Of a stretch of DNA of 7,295 nucleotides, positions 1 through 6,513 are shown one piece after another. The notes beneath the pieces were generated by a model. It was given only the letters and a program-made list of their open reading frames with translations, made no database searches and was not told the origin of the DNA. This DNA is from Betaproteobacteria bacterium UBA5582 (lineage in GTDB: Bacteria; Pseudomonadota; Gammaproteobacteria; Burkholderiales; Rhodocyclaceae). Position 1 is the first letter of the stretch; each line of letters opens with the position of its first letter. The position numbers and the translations under genes were made by a program. The stretch covers positions 1 through 7,295 of the forward strand of contig DILW01000086.1 in the NCBI GenBank assembly GCA_002425245.1, given 5' to 3'.

Positions 1-22
1 CAGCCGTGTGCTCTTCCGACCT
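1..22. other. Illumina adapter remnant at contig end
   Basis: These 22 bases match the 3' end of the Illumina TruSeq read-2 adapter (the part starting CAGACGTGTG and ending TTCCGATCT) at 20 of 22 positions. Positions 5-19 form a 15-base exact run, and the two differences are at positions 4 and 20. The match ends exactly where the purT C-terminus stops resembling the family. I read it as untrimmed, slightly erroneous adapter at the end of an assembled contig, not as genomic DNA. Confidence 0.93.
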
Positions 23-1208
23 GAAGCACCCGGCTCGCCGCCAGCTTGGCGCGGCTGCGCGCTTCGTCGGTGTCGGCGCCGTTGGCGACGGCGACGCCCA
101 TGCGCCGCTTGCTGAAGGCTTCCGGTTTGCCGAACAGGCGCAGGTCGCTGCGCGGCACGGCCAGCGCTTCGGCAACACCGGCGAAGGCGATGCCCTTCTC
201 TTCCATGCCGCCGTAGATCACCGCCGAGGCGCCCGGCTCGCGCAGCGCGGTGTCGACCGGCAGGCCGAGGATGGCGCGGGCGTGCAGTTCGAACTCCGAG
301 AAGCGTTGCGAACACAGCGTCACCAGCCCGGTATCGTGCGGCCGCGGGCTGACTTCCGAGAACCAGACCATGTCGCCCTTGACGAAGAGTTCGACGCCGA
401 ACAGGCCGCGACCGCCGAGGTTGCCGGTCACCGCGCCAGCGATTTCCTGCGCCCGGGCCAGCGCCGCCGGGCTCATGACCTGCGGCTGCCAGGATTCGAC
501 GTAGTCGCCGGAGACCTGGATGTGGCCGATCGGTTCGCAGAAACGGGTGACCACTTCGCCGCTGGCGTCGCGGGCGCGCACCGTGAGCAGCGTGATCTCG
601 TAGTCGAAATCGATGAAGCCCTCGACGATCACCCGGCCTTGATTGACCCGGCCGCCGCTCGCCGCATAGTCCCAGGCCTTGTGCACGTCGTCCGGGCCGC
701 GCAGCAGCGACTGGCCCTTGCCCGACGACGACATCACCGGCTTGACGATGCACGGGTAGCCGATGCCGCCGTCGATTGCCGCCTGCAGTTCGGCCAGCGA
801 GTCGGCGAAACGGTAGGGCGAGGTGGGTAGCCCAAGTTCCTCGGCGGCCAGGCGGCGGATGCCCTCGCGGTTCATGGTCAGGCGGGCGGCGCGGGCGGTC
901 GGGATGACTTCGGCCAGGCCTTCGGCTTCCAGTTCGACCAGGGTGTCGGTGGCGATGGCCTCGATTTCCGGGACGATCAGTTGCGGCTTTTCCAGCTCGA
1001 CCAGGCGGCGCAGCGCGGCGCCGTCGGTCATTGGAATGACGTGGGCGCGGTGGGCGACCTGCTGGCCGGGGGCGTTTTCGTAGCGGTCGACGGCGATCAC
1101 CTCGACGCCCAGGCGCTGCAGCGCGATGACGACTTCCTTGCCGAGTTCGCCGGCGCCGAGCAGCATGACGCGGGTGGCGGAAGGGGAAAGCGGGGTGCCG
1201 ATCTGCAT
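1..1208 (-). CDS. purT: PurT, formate-dependent phosphoribosylglycinamide formyltransferase (3' end lost)
   Basis: This cytoplasmic ATP-grasp enzyme makes formyl-GAR from GAR, formate and ATP in de novo purine synthesis, as the folate-independent alternative to PurN. The reading frame gives 395 residues before the adapter, close to the family length of about 390-400, so only a handful of residues and the stop codon are missing. The N-terminal nucleotide-binding-like loop GAGELGK is at residues 18-24. The ATP-grasp loop KPVMSSSGKGQS is at about 156-167, a segment reading EPIGHIQ at about 225-231, and the metal/ATP-site segment EVSPRPHDTG at about 285-294. The C-terminal segment RLFGKP is at about 357-362. 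The ATG at 1208 is supported by an AGGA Shine-Dalgarno six bases upstream. The frame stays open through the adapter, so an automatic annotation would add a false tail (VGRAHG). The gene is divergent from the sensor kinase. No purine riboswitch or PurR-like site was recognised. Confidence 0.95.
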   Translation of the reverse strand, partial: MQIGTPLSPSATRVMLLGAGELGKEVVIALQRLGVEVIAVDRYENAPGQQVAHRAHVIPMTDGAALRRLVELEKPQLIVPEIEAIATDTLVELEAEGLAEVIPTARAARLTMNREGIRRLAAEELGLPTSPYRFADSLAELQAAIDGGIGYPCIVKPVMSSSGKGQSLLRGPDDVHKAWDYAASGGRVNQGRVIVEGFIDFDYEITLLTVRARDASGEVVTRFCEPIGHIQVSGDYVESWQPQVMSPAALARAQEIAGAVTGNLGGRGLFGVELFVKGDMVWFSEVSPRPHDTGLVTLCSQRFSEFELHARAILGLPVDTALREPGASAVIYGGMEEKGIAFAGVAEALAVPRSDLRLFGKPEAFSKRRMGVAVANGADTDEARSRAKLAASRVLQVGRAHG

Positions 1209-1214
1209 GGGGTT

Positions 1215-1218
1215 TCCT
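1215..1218 (-). promoter_or_regulatory. Shine-Dalgarno of purT
   Basis: On the minus strand AGGA is followed by six bases and then the ATG at 1208. This fixes the purT start. Confidence 0.65.
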
Positions 1219-1311
1219 GAGGCGAGAGTGGTTTTCGGGGCGAATTTAGGCGGCAGCGCCGGGAAAAGCAAGTCTCGTGAGGCCGGTGTTCTGGCGCACG
1301 AAGTGCTGGAG

Positions 1312-1350
1312 ACAAAATGTATTAAATATGATATTTTCTAGATAAATAAA
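1312..1350. promoter_or_regulatory. AT-rich divergent promoter region between purT and the sensor kinase
   Basis: The 184-bp gap between the two divergent starts has a strongly AT-rich core in otherwise GC-rich DNA. A plus-strand -10-like hexamer TATGAT lies at 1327-1332, but no convincing -35 box sits 16-18 bp upstream. Minus-strand candidates for purT (for example TAATAC, the complement of 1319-1324) are equally weak. Composition and position argue for promoter function, but exact elements cannot be assigned. The rest of the gap (1219-1311) shows nothing I can name. Confidence 0.4.
1324..1336. repeat. 13-bp palindrome, possible operator
   Basis: AAATAT at 1324-1329 and ATATTT at 1331-1336 are perfect inverted repeats around a single G at 1330. 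They overlap the -10-like hexamer of the sensor kinase gene. Such a site could bind a dimeric regulator, but AT-rich DNA forms short palindromes easily, so this is only a candidate. Confidence 0.3.
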
Positions 1351-1392
1351 AATGCTTCGTCCGGCCCGCTGCTGAACGGCGCATCAATAGCC

Positions 1393-4300
1393 ATGGAGAG
1401 CGTCTTGACCCCACCGCCGGAATCCCGTCTGCCGCGCTACGATCTTGCCGCTGGCCTGGTTTCCGGACGGCTCGGCCTGGGCTTCAGCCTGGTCATCGTG
1501 GCGATCATTGCACTGAGCGTCACGCTGGTCGGCATCTGGCTCGACCGCTACCTCGAGAAACGGCACGAGACCGAGCTGTCCCGGGTCAATCAGCAGGTCG
1601 GAGACATGGTCGAAGCCTACGCCAAGGTGCTTGAGCAATCGACCCGGACGCTCGGTCAGGCCTTTGCGGCAGGCTTCCACGACCTCCAGCTCGATGTCGG
1701 CCAGCCACAGACGAGCGGCGGCCGGCGCCTGCCCGCGTTGCGCGACGGGACTCTGCTGCTCAATAACGCCACCTTGCCGGTCGACCGCTTCAGCAGCGCG
1801 ACCGGCGCGACGGCGACGGTGTTCGTGTTCAACGGCGACGATTTCGTGCGCGTCGCCACCTCGTTCCGCCAGGAAGACGGCGAGCGGCCGCTGGGCACCG
1901 AACTCAGTCCGCAGCATCCGGCGTATGCGCTGCTGCTCGGCGGGCGTTCGTTCACCGGGCCGGCGACCGTGTTCGGCCGCAAGTTGATGACCCACTACCA
2001 GCCTTTGCACGACCGGCAGGGGCGGCTGGTCGGGGCGGTCTATACCGGCGTCGATTTCACCGAAAGCCTGGGATTTCTCCGCGAGCGCATCCTGGGCATC
2101 AAGGTCGGTCGCAGCGGCCACAATTTCGTGATCGAGATGCGCGGCGGGCAGGGGGCGCTGGTGATGCATCCCAGCCGCGAGGGTGAAAGCCTGGATCGGC
2201 TGCCGCCCTTGCGCCCCTTGCTCGATGCCCTGCGTCAGTCACCGGCCGGCACGGTCAATTACCGCTGGGCGGAAGCTCCGGCGGCGGGTGGCGATGCCGA
2301 CAAAGTTGCCGTATTCCGCGCCTTTCCGCAGTGGGGGTGGACCCTCGTCACAGCGGCGGATGCCGACGATTACCATGAAGACCTGCGGCCCCTGATCGAG
2401 GCCATGGCGATCTTCACCGTCCTGCTGAGTGTTGCGCTGCTCAGCATGGTCATGCTGTTCACTCGTCTCTTCCAGCGTGAGGAAAGGGCGCTGCATCAGG
2501 CACGCCAGGCAGCGGAAGCCGGTAACCGGGCGAAGTCGGAATTCCTGGCGACCATGAGCCATGAAATTCGCACGCCAATGAACGGTGTCATCGGGATGAC
2601 GGAGTTGGCGCTGGAAACTGATCTCACGGCGGAACAGCGCAGTTACCTGAACATCGTCAAGGGCTCGGCCGACAGCCTGCTGACGATCATCAACGACATC
2701 CTCGATTTTTCGAAGATCGAGGCCGGCAAGCTCGACATCGAAACCATCAGTTACGACCTAGCGCCCCTCTTGTCCGGTTGCCTGAAGTCGCTGGCCATCC
2801 GGGCCGAGGAAAAGGATCTGGAGCTGCTCTGCGACATCGCGCCCGATGTGCCGCGCAGCGTCATGGGCGACCCGGTGCGCTTGCGGCAGATCCTAGGCAA
2901 CCTGCTGAGCAATGCGATCAAGTTTACCGAGCGCGGCGAGGTTGAACTCGCCGTCAGTGTCGAAGCAGGCGGAAATGGCGCCGCTCAGCAGCTGCATTTC
3001 CGGGTCCGCGACACCGGCATCGGCATCGCCCCGGACAAGCAGCGGGCAATCTTCGAGGCCTTTACCCAGGAAGACGCGTCAACCACCCGCCGCTTCGGCG
3101 GTACCGGGCTGGGGCTGACGATCAGCCGCCGCCTGGCGGAGATGATGGCGGGGCAGTTGTGGGTCGACAGCGTTCCTGGTCAGGGCAGCACCTTTCATCT
3201 GTTGCTGCCGCTGCAAGGTCAGCCGGCGGTCGGGTTGCCGCCTACCTTGGGCGACCTGCATGGAAAGCATGCGCTGATCGTCGATGACAATGAGGTCAAT
3301 CGCAAGGTGTTGAGCGCCATCCTGACCCGTTGGGGGGTGACTGCAACCTGTCTCGACTCCGGCCGTGCCCTGATGCTGGACCCAGGTATCCTGCGGGCAG
3401 CGCCCTTTGATTTCCTCCTGCTTGATTACCACATGCCCGAGGTGGATGGCTTCCAACTGGTCGAGTTTCTGCGCCCGCAAGGTGCGCTCGACGGGATTCC
3501 GGTGATCCTGCTGTCGTCGGCAGCGATGCCGGGGCAAAGTGCACGCTGCCGCGATCTCGGCATTGCCGCCTACCTGACCAAGCCGGTGATCCAGGAGGAG
3601 TTGCGCGATGCGATCCAGATCGTGCTTGGTCGGAGCGCGGGCGGCAGCGCCCCGGTCGACGCCGAGCTAGTCACCCGCCAGTCGCTGCGAGAGCGGCGTC
3701 AGGGGCTGGAAATCCTCGTCGCCGAGGACAACGGGGTGAATCAGAAACTGATCCTGACCCTGCTCGAAAAGCTCGGTCATCGTACTTGTCTGGCGGAAAA
3801 CGGGCAGCTGGCGTTGGAGTATTTCAGGCGCCGCCGCTTCGACCTGATCCTGATGGACATGCAGATGCCGGTCATGGGCGGGCTTGAGGCGACCCGCTGC
3901 ATCCGCGACGACGAGGCGCGGCTGGGCAACGCCTCGCCGATACCGATCTTCGCGCTGACCGCCGCGGCCATGCCGGAGGAGCGGGAGGCCGGCCTGCAGG
4001 CCGGGATCAGCGGCTACCTGACGAAGCCGATCGACCGCCAGCAGTTGCGAGCGGTCCTCGACGGCATCGTTCCGGCGTCATCCCGGCAAGCGTCGGTGGC
4101 AGATTTCGACTATGCCGCCGCGCTCGCCGAAAGCGACCGGGAAATCGTCGAAATCATGGGCCCGGTCTTCCTCAAGCGCGTGCCGGTGGAGCTTGCCCAG
4201 CTCCACGAACAGGCTGCCAGCGGCAACTGGGAGGCGGTCGGGCGCATCGCCCACAACCTCAAGGGGCAGGTGGCGAGTTTCAATGCCTATCCCTTGCAGG

Positions 4301-4446
4301 GCGCGCTGCAGTGCATCGAGGTCGAGGCCCATGGCGGCGGCGTCGAGCCGGTTGCCCTGGCACTGCTCGACGCCAGCCTGCCGGACTTGTGCGCGGCACT
4401 GGCACAGTTTCTCGAGGAGAACGGCAATGCCGCAGGTGCGCCGTGA
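1393..4446 (+). CDS. Hybrid sensor histidine kinase with Cache-type sensor, two receiver domains and Hpt
   Basis: This inner-membrane multistep phosphorelay kinase of 1017 residues has a BarA-like cytoplasmic layout. A transmembrane helix lies at about 28-50 and a periplasmic sensor at about 55-330, which resembles the Cache_3-Cache_2 type. A second helix at about 334-357 leads, without an obvious HAMP domain, into a short coiled stretch. HisKA has its phosphoacceptor at His390 in SHEIRTP. The ATPase domain has N-box Asn503/Asn507, DTGIG at 540-544 and GGTGLGL at 569-575. REC1 (about 626-745) has Asp631/Asp632, phosphoacceptor Asp678 and Lys730. REC2 (about 772-891) has Glu778/Asp779, Asp822, Thr856 and Lys878. 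The Hpt domain (about 905-1010) has His954 in AHNLKG. All catalytic residues look intact. The ligand is unknown, and no partner response regulator is encoded nearby. The ATG at 1393 has no Shine-Dalgarno. A TTG at 1405, six bases after GGAG (1395-1398), is an alternative start four codons later. Confidence 0.93.
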   Translation: MESVLTPPPESRLPRYDLAAGLVSGRLGLGFSLVIVAIIALSVTLVGIWLDRYLEKRHETELSRVNQQVGDMVEAYAKVLEQSTRTLGQAFAAGFHDLQLDVGQPQTSGGRRLPALRDGTLLLNNATLPVDRFSSATGATATVFVFNGDDFVRVATSFRQEDGERPLGTELSPQHPAYALLLGGRSFTGPATVFGRKLMTHYQPLHDRQGRLVGAVYTGVDFTESLGFLRERILGIKVGRSGHNFVIEMRGGQGALVMHPSREGESLDRLPPLRPLLDALRQSPAGTVNYRWAEAPAAGGDADKVAVFRAFPQWGWTLVTAADADDYHEDLRPLIEAMAIFTVLLSVALLSMVMLFTRLFQREERALHQARQAAEAGNRAKSEFLATMSHEIRTPMNGVIGMTELALETDLTAEQRSYLNIVKGSADSLLTIINDILDFSKIEAGKLDIETISYDLAPLLSGCLKSLAIRAEEKDLELLCDIAPDVPRSVMGDPVRLRQILGNLLSNAIKFTERGEVELAVSVEAGGNGAAQQLHFRVRDTGIGIAPDKQRAIFEAFTQEDASTTRRFGGTGLGLTISRRLAEMMAGQLWVDSVPGQGSTFHLLLPLQGQPAVGLPPTLGDLHGKHALIVDDNEVNRKVLSAILTRWGVTATCLDSGRALMLDPGILRAAPFDFLLLDYHMPEVDGFQLVEFLRPQGALDGIPVILLSSAAMPGQSARCRDLGIAAYLTKPVIQEELRDAIQIVLGRSAGGSAPVDAELVTRQSLRERRQGLEILVAEDNGVNQKLILTLLEKLGHRTCLAENGQLALEYFRRRRFDLILMDMQMPVMGGLEATRCIRDDEARLGNASPIPIFALTAAAMPEEREAGLQAGISGYLTKPIDRQQLRAVLDGIVPASSRQASVADFDYAAALAESDREIVEIMGPVFLKRVPVELAQLHEQAASGNWEAVGRIAHNLKGQVASFNAYPLQGALQCIEVEAHGGGVEPVALALLDASLPDLCAALAQFLEENGNAAGAP

Positions 4447-4460
4447 ACTGGTGCAGCGGA

Positions 4461-4500
4461 TGGTCATCATTCCGTAACATCAGTGTCATCGGGCTTTCAT
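4461..4500 (+). promoter_or_regulatory. Candidate Pho box: four 11-bp-spaced PhoB half-site-like repeats
   Basis: Heptamers at 4461-4467 (TGGTCAT), 4472-4478 (CCGTAAC), 4483-4489 (GTGTCAT) and 4494-4500 (CTTTCAT) match the known PhoB half-site CTGTCAT at 5, 4, 6 and 6 of 7 positions. Each is followed by a 4-base spacer, giving the exact 11-bp period of a Pho box, so the stretch could be two tandem boxes. A -10-like hexamer GATGAT lies at 4511-4516, ten bases after the last unit, which is the usual spacing when PhoB replaces the -35 contact. The last spacer (CGGG) is GC-rich, unlike the AT-rich spacers of E. coli. The identity of the downstream genes supports the call. Binding by PhoB is inferred. 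Confidence 0.6.
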
Positions 4501-4520
4501 CGCGCTTCGCGATGATGCCC
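4491..4520 (+). promoter_or_regulatory. Stem-loop ending two bases before the plcP-like start codon
   Basis: TCATCGCG (4497-4504) pairs perfectly with CGCGATGA (4508-4515) over a CTT loop. GGGC (4491-4494) can pair with GCCC (4517-4520) below a small internal loop. The ATG follows at 4523. No T-tract follows, so it is not a normal intrinsic terminator. If transcribed from upstream it could hold the start region in structure. If transcription begins near 4523, it is only a DNA palindrome overlapping the promoter. Confidence 0.5.
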
Positions 4521-4522
4521 CC

Positions 4523-5323
4523 ATGCCAAAAGTCAGAAGCCTGTTTCTATCGGACATCCACCTCGGCACCCGGGCGTGCCAGGCGGACAGACTCCTCGAT
4601 TTCCTGCGCGAACACCCGGCCGAGCAGACCTTCCTGATCGGCGACATCGTCGATTTCTGGGCCATGAGCCGCAGCATCTGCTGGACCCAGGCGCAGAACA
4701 CGGTGGTTCAGAAGCTGTTGCGCCGGGCCCGCTCCGGCGAGCGCGTGGTGTTCATTCCGGGCAACCACGACGAAGCCCTGCGCGATTACTGCGGCGTTGT
4801 CTTCGGCGACATCGAGGTGGCCGACGAGATGGTGCACGAGACCGCCGATGGCCGCCGCTACCTGCTCATTCACGGCGACCAGTTCGACCAGGTCACGCGC
4901 CATCACCGCTGGGTGGCGGTGCTCGGCGACAAGGCCTACGACCTGCTGGTCCGGCTCAATCACTGGCTTTCCTGGATCCGCCGCAAGCTCGGCTTGCCCG
5001 GTTACTGGTCGCTTGCCGGCTACGCCAAGCGGCGGGTCAAGACGGCGCTCAACTTCATTTTCGATTTCGAGGAATCGGCCGTCCATCACGCCCGCGAGCG
5101 CGGCCTCGACGGCGTCATCTGCGGCCACATCCACTGGGCCACGATCCGTCGCATCGACGGCCTCGATTACATCAACTGCGGCGACTGGGTCGATTCCTGC
5201 ACCGCCATCGTCGAGCATTTCGACGGACGGCTGGAACTGGTCGAATGGGGGGCGACGACGCCCCGACCGCTGGCCATTGCTGCACCGGCTGCAGAAACCG
5301 GCGACAACATGGCGGAGGCCTGA
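4523..5323 (+). CDS. plcP: PlcP-type metallophosphoesterase (probable phospholipase C of lipid remodelling)
   Basis: This 266-residue calcineurin-like phosphoesterase has a complete two-metal site: DIH at 11-13, GDIVD at 40-44, GNHDE at 80-84, IHGD at 116-119 and GHIH at 201-204. Databases often label the family UDP-2,3-diacylglucosamine diphosphatase. True LpxH has GNRDF where this protein has GNHDE. The segments SDIHLGTRACQAD, QAQNTVVQKLLRRAR and YINCGDWVDSCTA resemble Sinorhizobium PlcP as I remember it. PlcP removes the head group of phosphatidylcholine or phosphatidylethanolamine, leaving diacylglycerol for glycolipid synthesis under phosphate starvation. There is no signal peptide, so it would act at the cytoplasmic face of the membrane. 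Upstream lies a Pho-box-like array, and one base downstream a GT4 glycosyltransferase begins, matching the plcP-agt arrangement. The start has no Shine-Dalgarno. The last 24 or so residues are a low-complexity Ala/Pro-rich tail. The fold is certain. The substrate is inferred. Confidence 0.85.
   Translation: MPKVRSLFLSDIHLGTRACQADRLLDFLREHPAEQTFLIGDIVDFWAMSRSICWTQAQNTVVQKLLRRARSGERVVFIPGNHDEALRDYCGVVFGDIEVADEMVHETADGRRYLLIHGDQFDQVTRHHRWVAVLGDKAYDLLVRLNHWLSWIRRKLGLPGYWSLAGYAKRRVKTALNFIFDFEESAVHHARERGLDGVICGHIHWATIRRIDGLDYINCGDWVDSCTAIVEHFDGRLELVEWGATTPRPLAIAAPAAETGDNMAEA
5314..5318 (+). promoter_or_regulatory. Shine-Dalgarno of the glycosyltransferase, inside plcP
   Basis: GGAGG lies within the final codons of the phosphoesterase gene, six bases before the ATG at 5325. 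With stop and start separated by one base, the two proteins are probably translationally coupled. This also fixes the start against the longer open frame that runs upstream through plcP. Confidence 0.8.
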
Positions 5324-5324
5324 A

Positions 5325-6506
5325 ATGCGCGTACTGATGGTGTCGGATGTCTATTTTCCCCGGGTCAATGGCGTGTCGACCTCGATCGAGACCTTTCGCC
5401 ATACCCTGGCCGGGCAGGGTGTCGAGGTCCGCCTGGTGGTGCCGCGCTACGCTGACGAAGGCGAGGCGCCGGGAATCGTCCGCGTTCCCGGTCGCCCCGT
5501 CCCGCGCGACCCCGAGGACCGACTGGTCGGCTGGCGGGCGATGCACCGGGCAGTGCTGGAGGCAGCAGCGGATTGCGACCTGATCCACGTGCAGACGCCC
5601 TTCATCGCCCACTACGCCGGCCTCAAGGCCGCCCGCCGGCTGGGCTTGCCGGTGCTCGCCACCTATCACACGCTGTTCGAGGAATACATCGAGTACTACG
5701 CCCCCTTCCTGCCGGGCAGCTGGCTGCGCAGCCACGCCAGGCGCCTGTCGCGCAGCCAGTGCAATGCCCTCGACGCGGTCGTCGTTCCCTCCACCGCGAT
5801 GCGCCAGAGGCTCAGCGACTACGGGGTGAACGTCCCCATGCACGTGCTGCCGACCGGCATCCCGCTGGCCCGCTTCGCCGCCGGCGACGGGCTCGCCTTC
5901 CGCGCCGCGCACGGCATTGCGCCGGAGCGTCCGGTGGCCCTGTTTGTCGGCCGCGTCGCCCACGAAAAGAACATTGCCTTCCTGTTCGAGGCCCTGCTGG
6001 AAGCCCGCCGCCAGTTGCCGGACATCCTCCTGGTGGTTGCCGGCGAAGGTCCGGCCATGGGGGACCTGCGGGCCAGGGTCGACCAGCTCGGGCTCAACGA
6101 TGCCGTCCGCTTCATCGGCTACCTCGACCGGCAGCGCGGCCTGCCCGATTGCTACGCGGCGGCGAACGTGTTCGCCTTCGCCTCGCGTACCGAAACCCAG
6201 GGCCTGGTGCTGCTCGAAGCAATGGCTGCCGGTCTGCCGGTGGTCGCCCTGTCGGCGATGGGCACGGCGGACATCCTCGACGGCGGGCGCGGCTGCTTCA
6301 CGCCGCCGGACGACCCCCGGGCCTTTGGTGAAGTCCTCGGGCACATCCTTGCCAACCCTGCTGCCTGGGGGCACCTGGCCGAGGAAGCCCGCGGCCTGGC
6401 CGACGAATGGTCGGATACGGCGATGGCCGGGCGGCTCGCCGCCTGCTACCGCGAGCTGGTCCGTGCCCGCCGGCCAGCCGCCACGACGGTGACAGCCGGC
6501 GCCTGA
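5325..6506 (+). CDS. GT4 glycosyltransferase, probable diacylglycerol glycosyltransferase (Agt-like)
   Basis: This is a 393-residue GT-B retaining glycosyltransferase of family GT4. The N-terminal acceptor domain opens with the Rossmann strand MRVLMVSD and the loop FPRVNGVSTS (11-20). Next come HVQTPF (88-93) and the segment ATYHTLFEEYIEYYAPFLP (112-130), which resembles alpha-monoglucosyldiacylglycerol synthases. The C-terminal nucleotide-sugar domain has GRVAHEKN at 209-216, GEGP at 240-243 and the EX7E motif Glu290/Glu298 within the SRTETQGLVLLEAMAAGLPVV region. There are no transmembrane helices, so it is likely a peripheral membrane protein. It starts one base after plcP behind a strong GGAGG, so it is co-transcribed. 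By analogy with Agt it would transfer a sugar from a UDP-sugar to the diacylglycerol made by PlcP. The sugar (glucose, galactose or glucuronate) cannot be read from the sequence. It could instead be another GT4 enzyme such as a mannosyltransferase. Confidence 0.85.
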   Translation: MRVLMVSDVYFPRVNGVSTSIETFRHTLAGQGVEVRLVVPRYADEGEAPGIVRVPGRPVPRDPEDRLVGWRAMHRAVLEAAADCDLIHVQTPFIAHYAGLKAARRLGLPVLATYHTLFEEYIEYYAPFLPGSWLRSHARRLSRSQCNALDAVVVPSTAMRQRLSDYGVNVPMHVLPTGIPLARFAAGDGLAFRAAHGIAPERPVALFVGRVAHEKNIAFLFEALLEARRQLPDILLVVAGEGPAMGDLRARVDQLGLNDAVRFIGYLDRQRGLPDCYAAANVFAFASRTETQGLVLLEAMAAGLPVVALSAMGTADILDGGRGCFTPPDDPRAFGEVLGHILANPAAWGHLAEEARGLADEWSDTAMAGRLAACYRELVRARRPAATTVTAGA

Positions 6507-6513
6507 GCGCGCT

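Noticed and set aside
6..830. A 274-codon plus-strand open frame at the window start
   Set aside because: It is antisense to purT, whose minus-strand translation has clear ATP-grasp motifs. The plus-strand product is a His/Arg/Ala-rich artefact of GC-rich DNA and begins in adapter sequence.
1352..1375. A seven-codon leader peptide frame (ATG at 1352, stop TGA at 1373-1375)
   Set aside because: No ribosome-binding site, no regulatory codon run and no attenuator structure, so chance is the simpler explanation.
1384..2169. A 261-codon minus-strand open frame
   Set aside because: It is antisense to the sensor region of the hybrid kinase, with no motif of its own.
4491..4520. Stem-loop as rho-independent terminator of the kinase gene
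   Set aside because: No run of T follows the stem. The next bases are CCATGCC at the start of the following gene.
4523..5323. Assignment as LpxH of lipid A synthesis
   Set aside because: The metal-site motif is GNHDE where LpxH has GNRDF. Gene context (Pho-like array, GT4 partner) also fits PlcP better. Not fully excluded without a tree.
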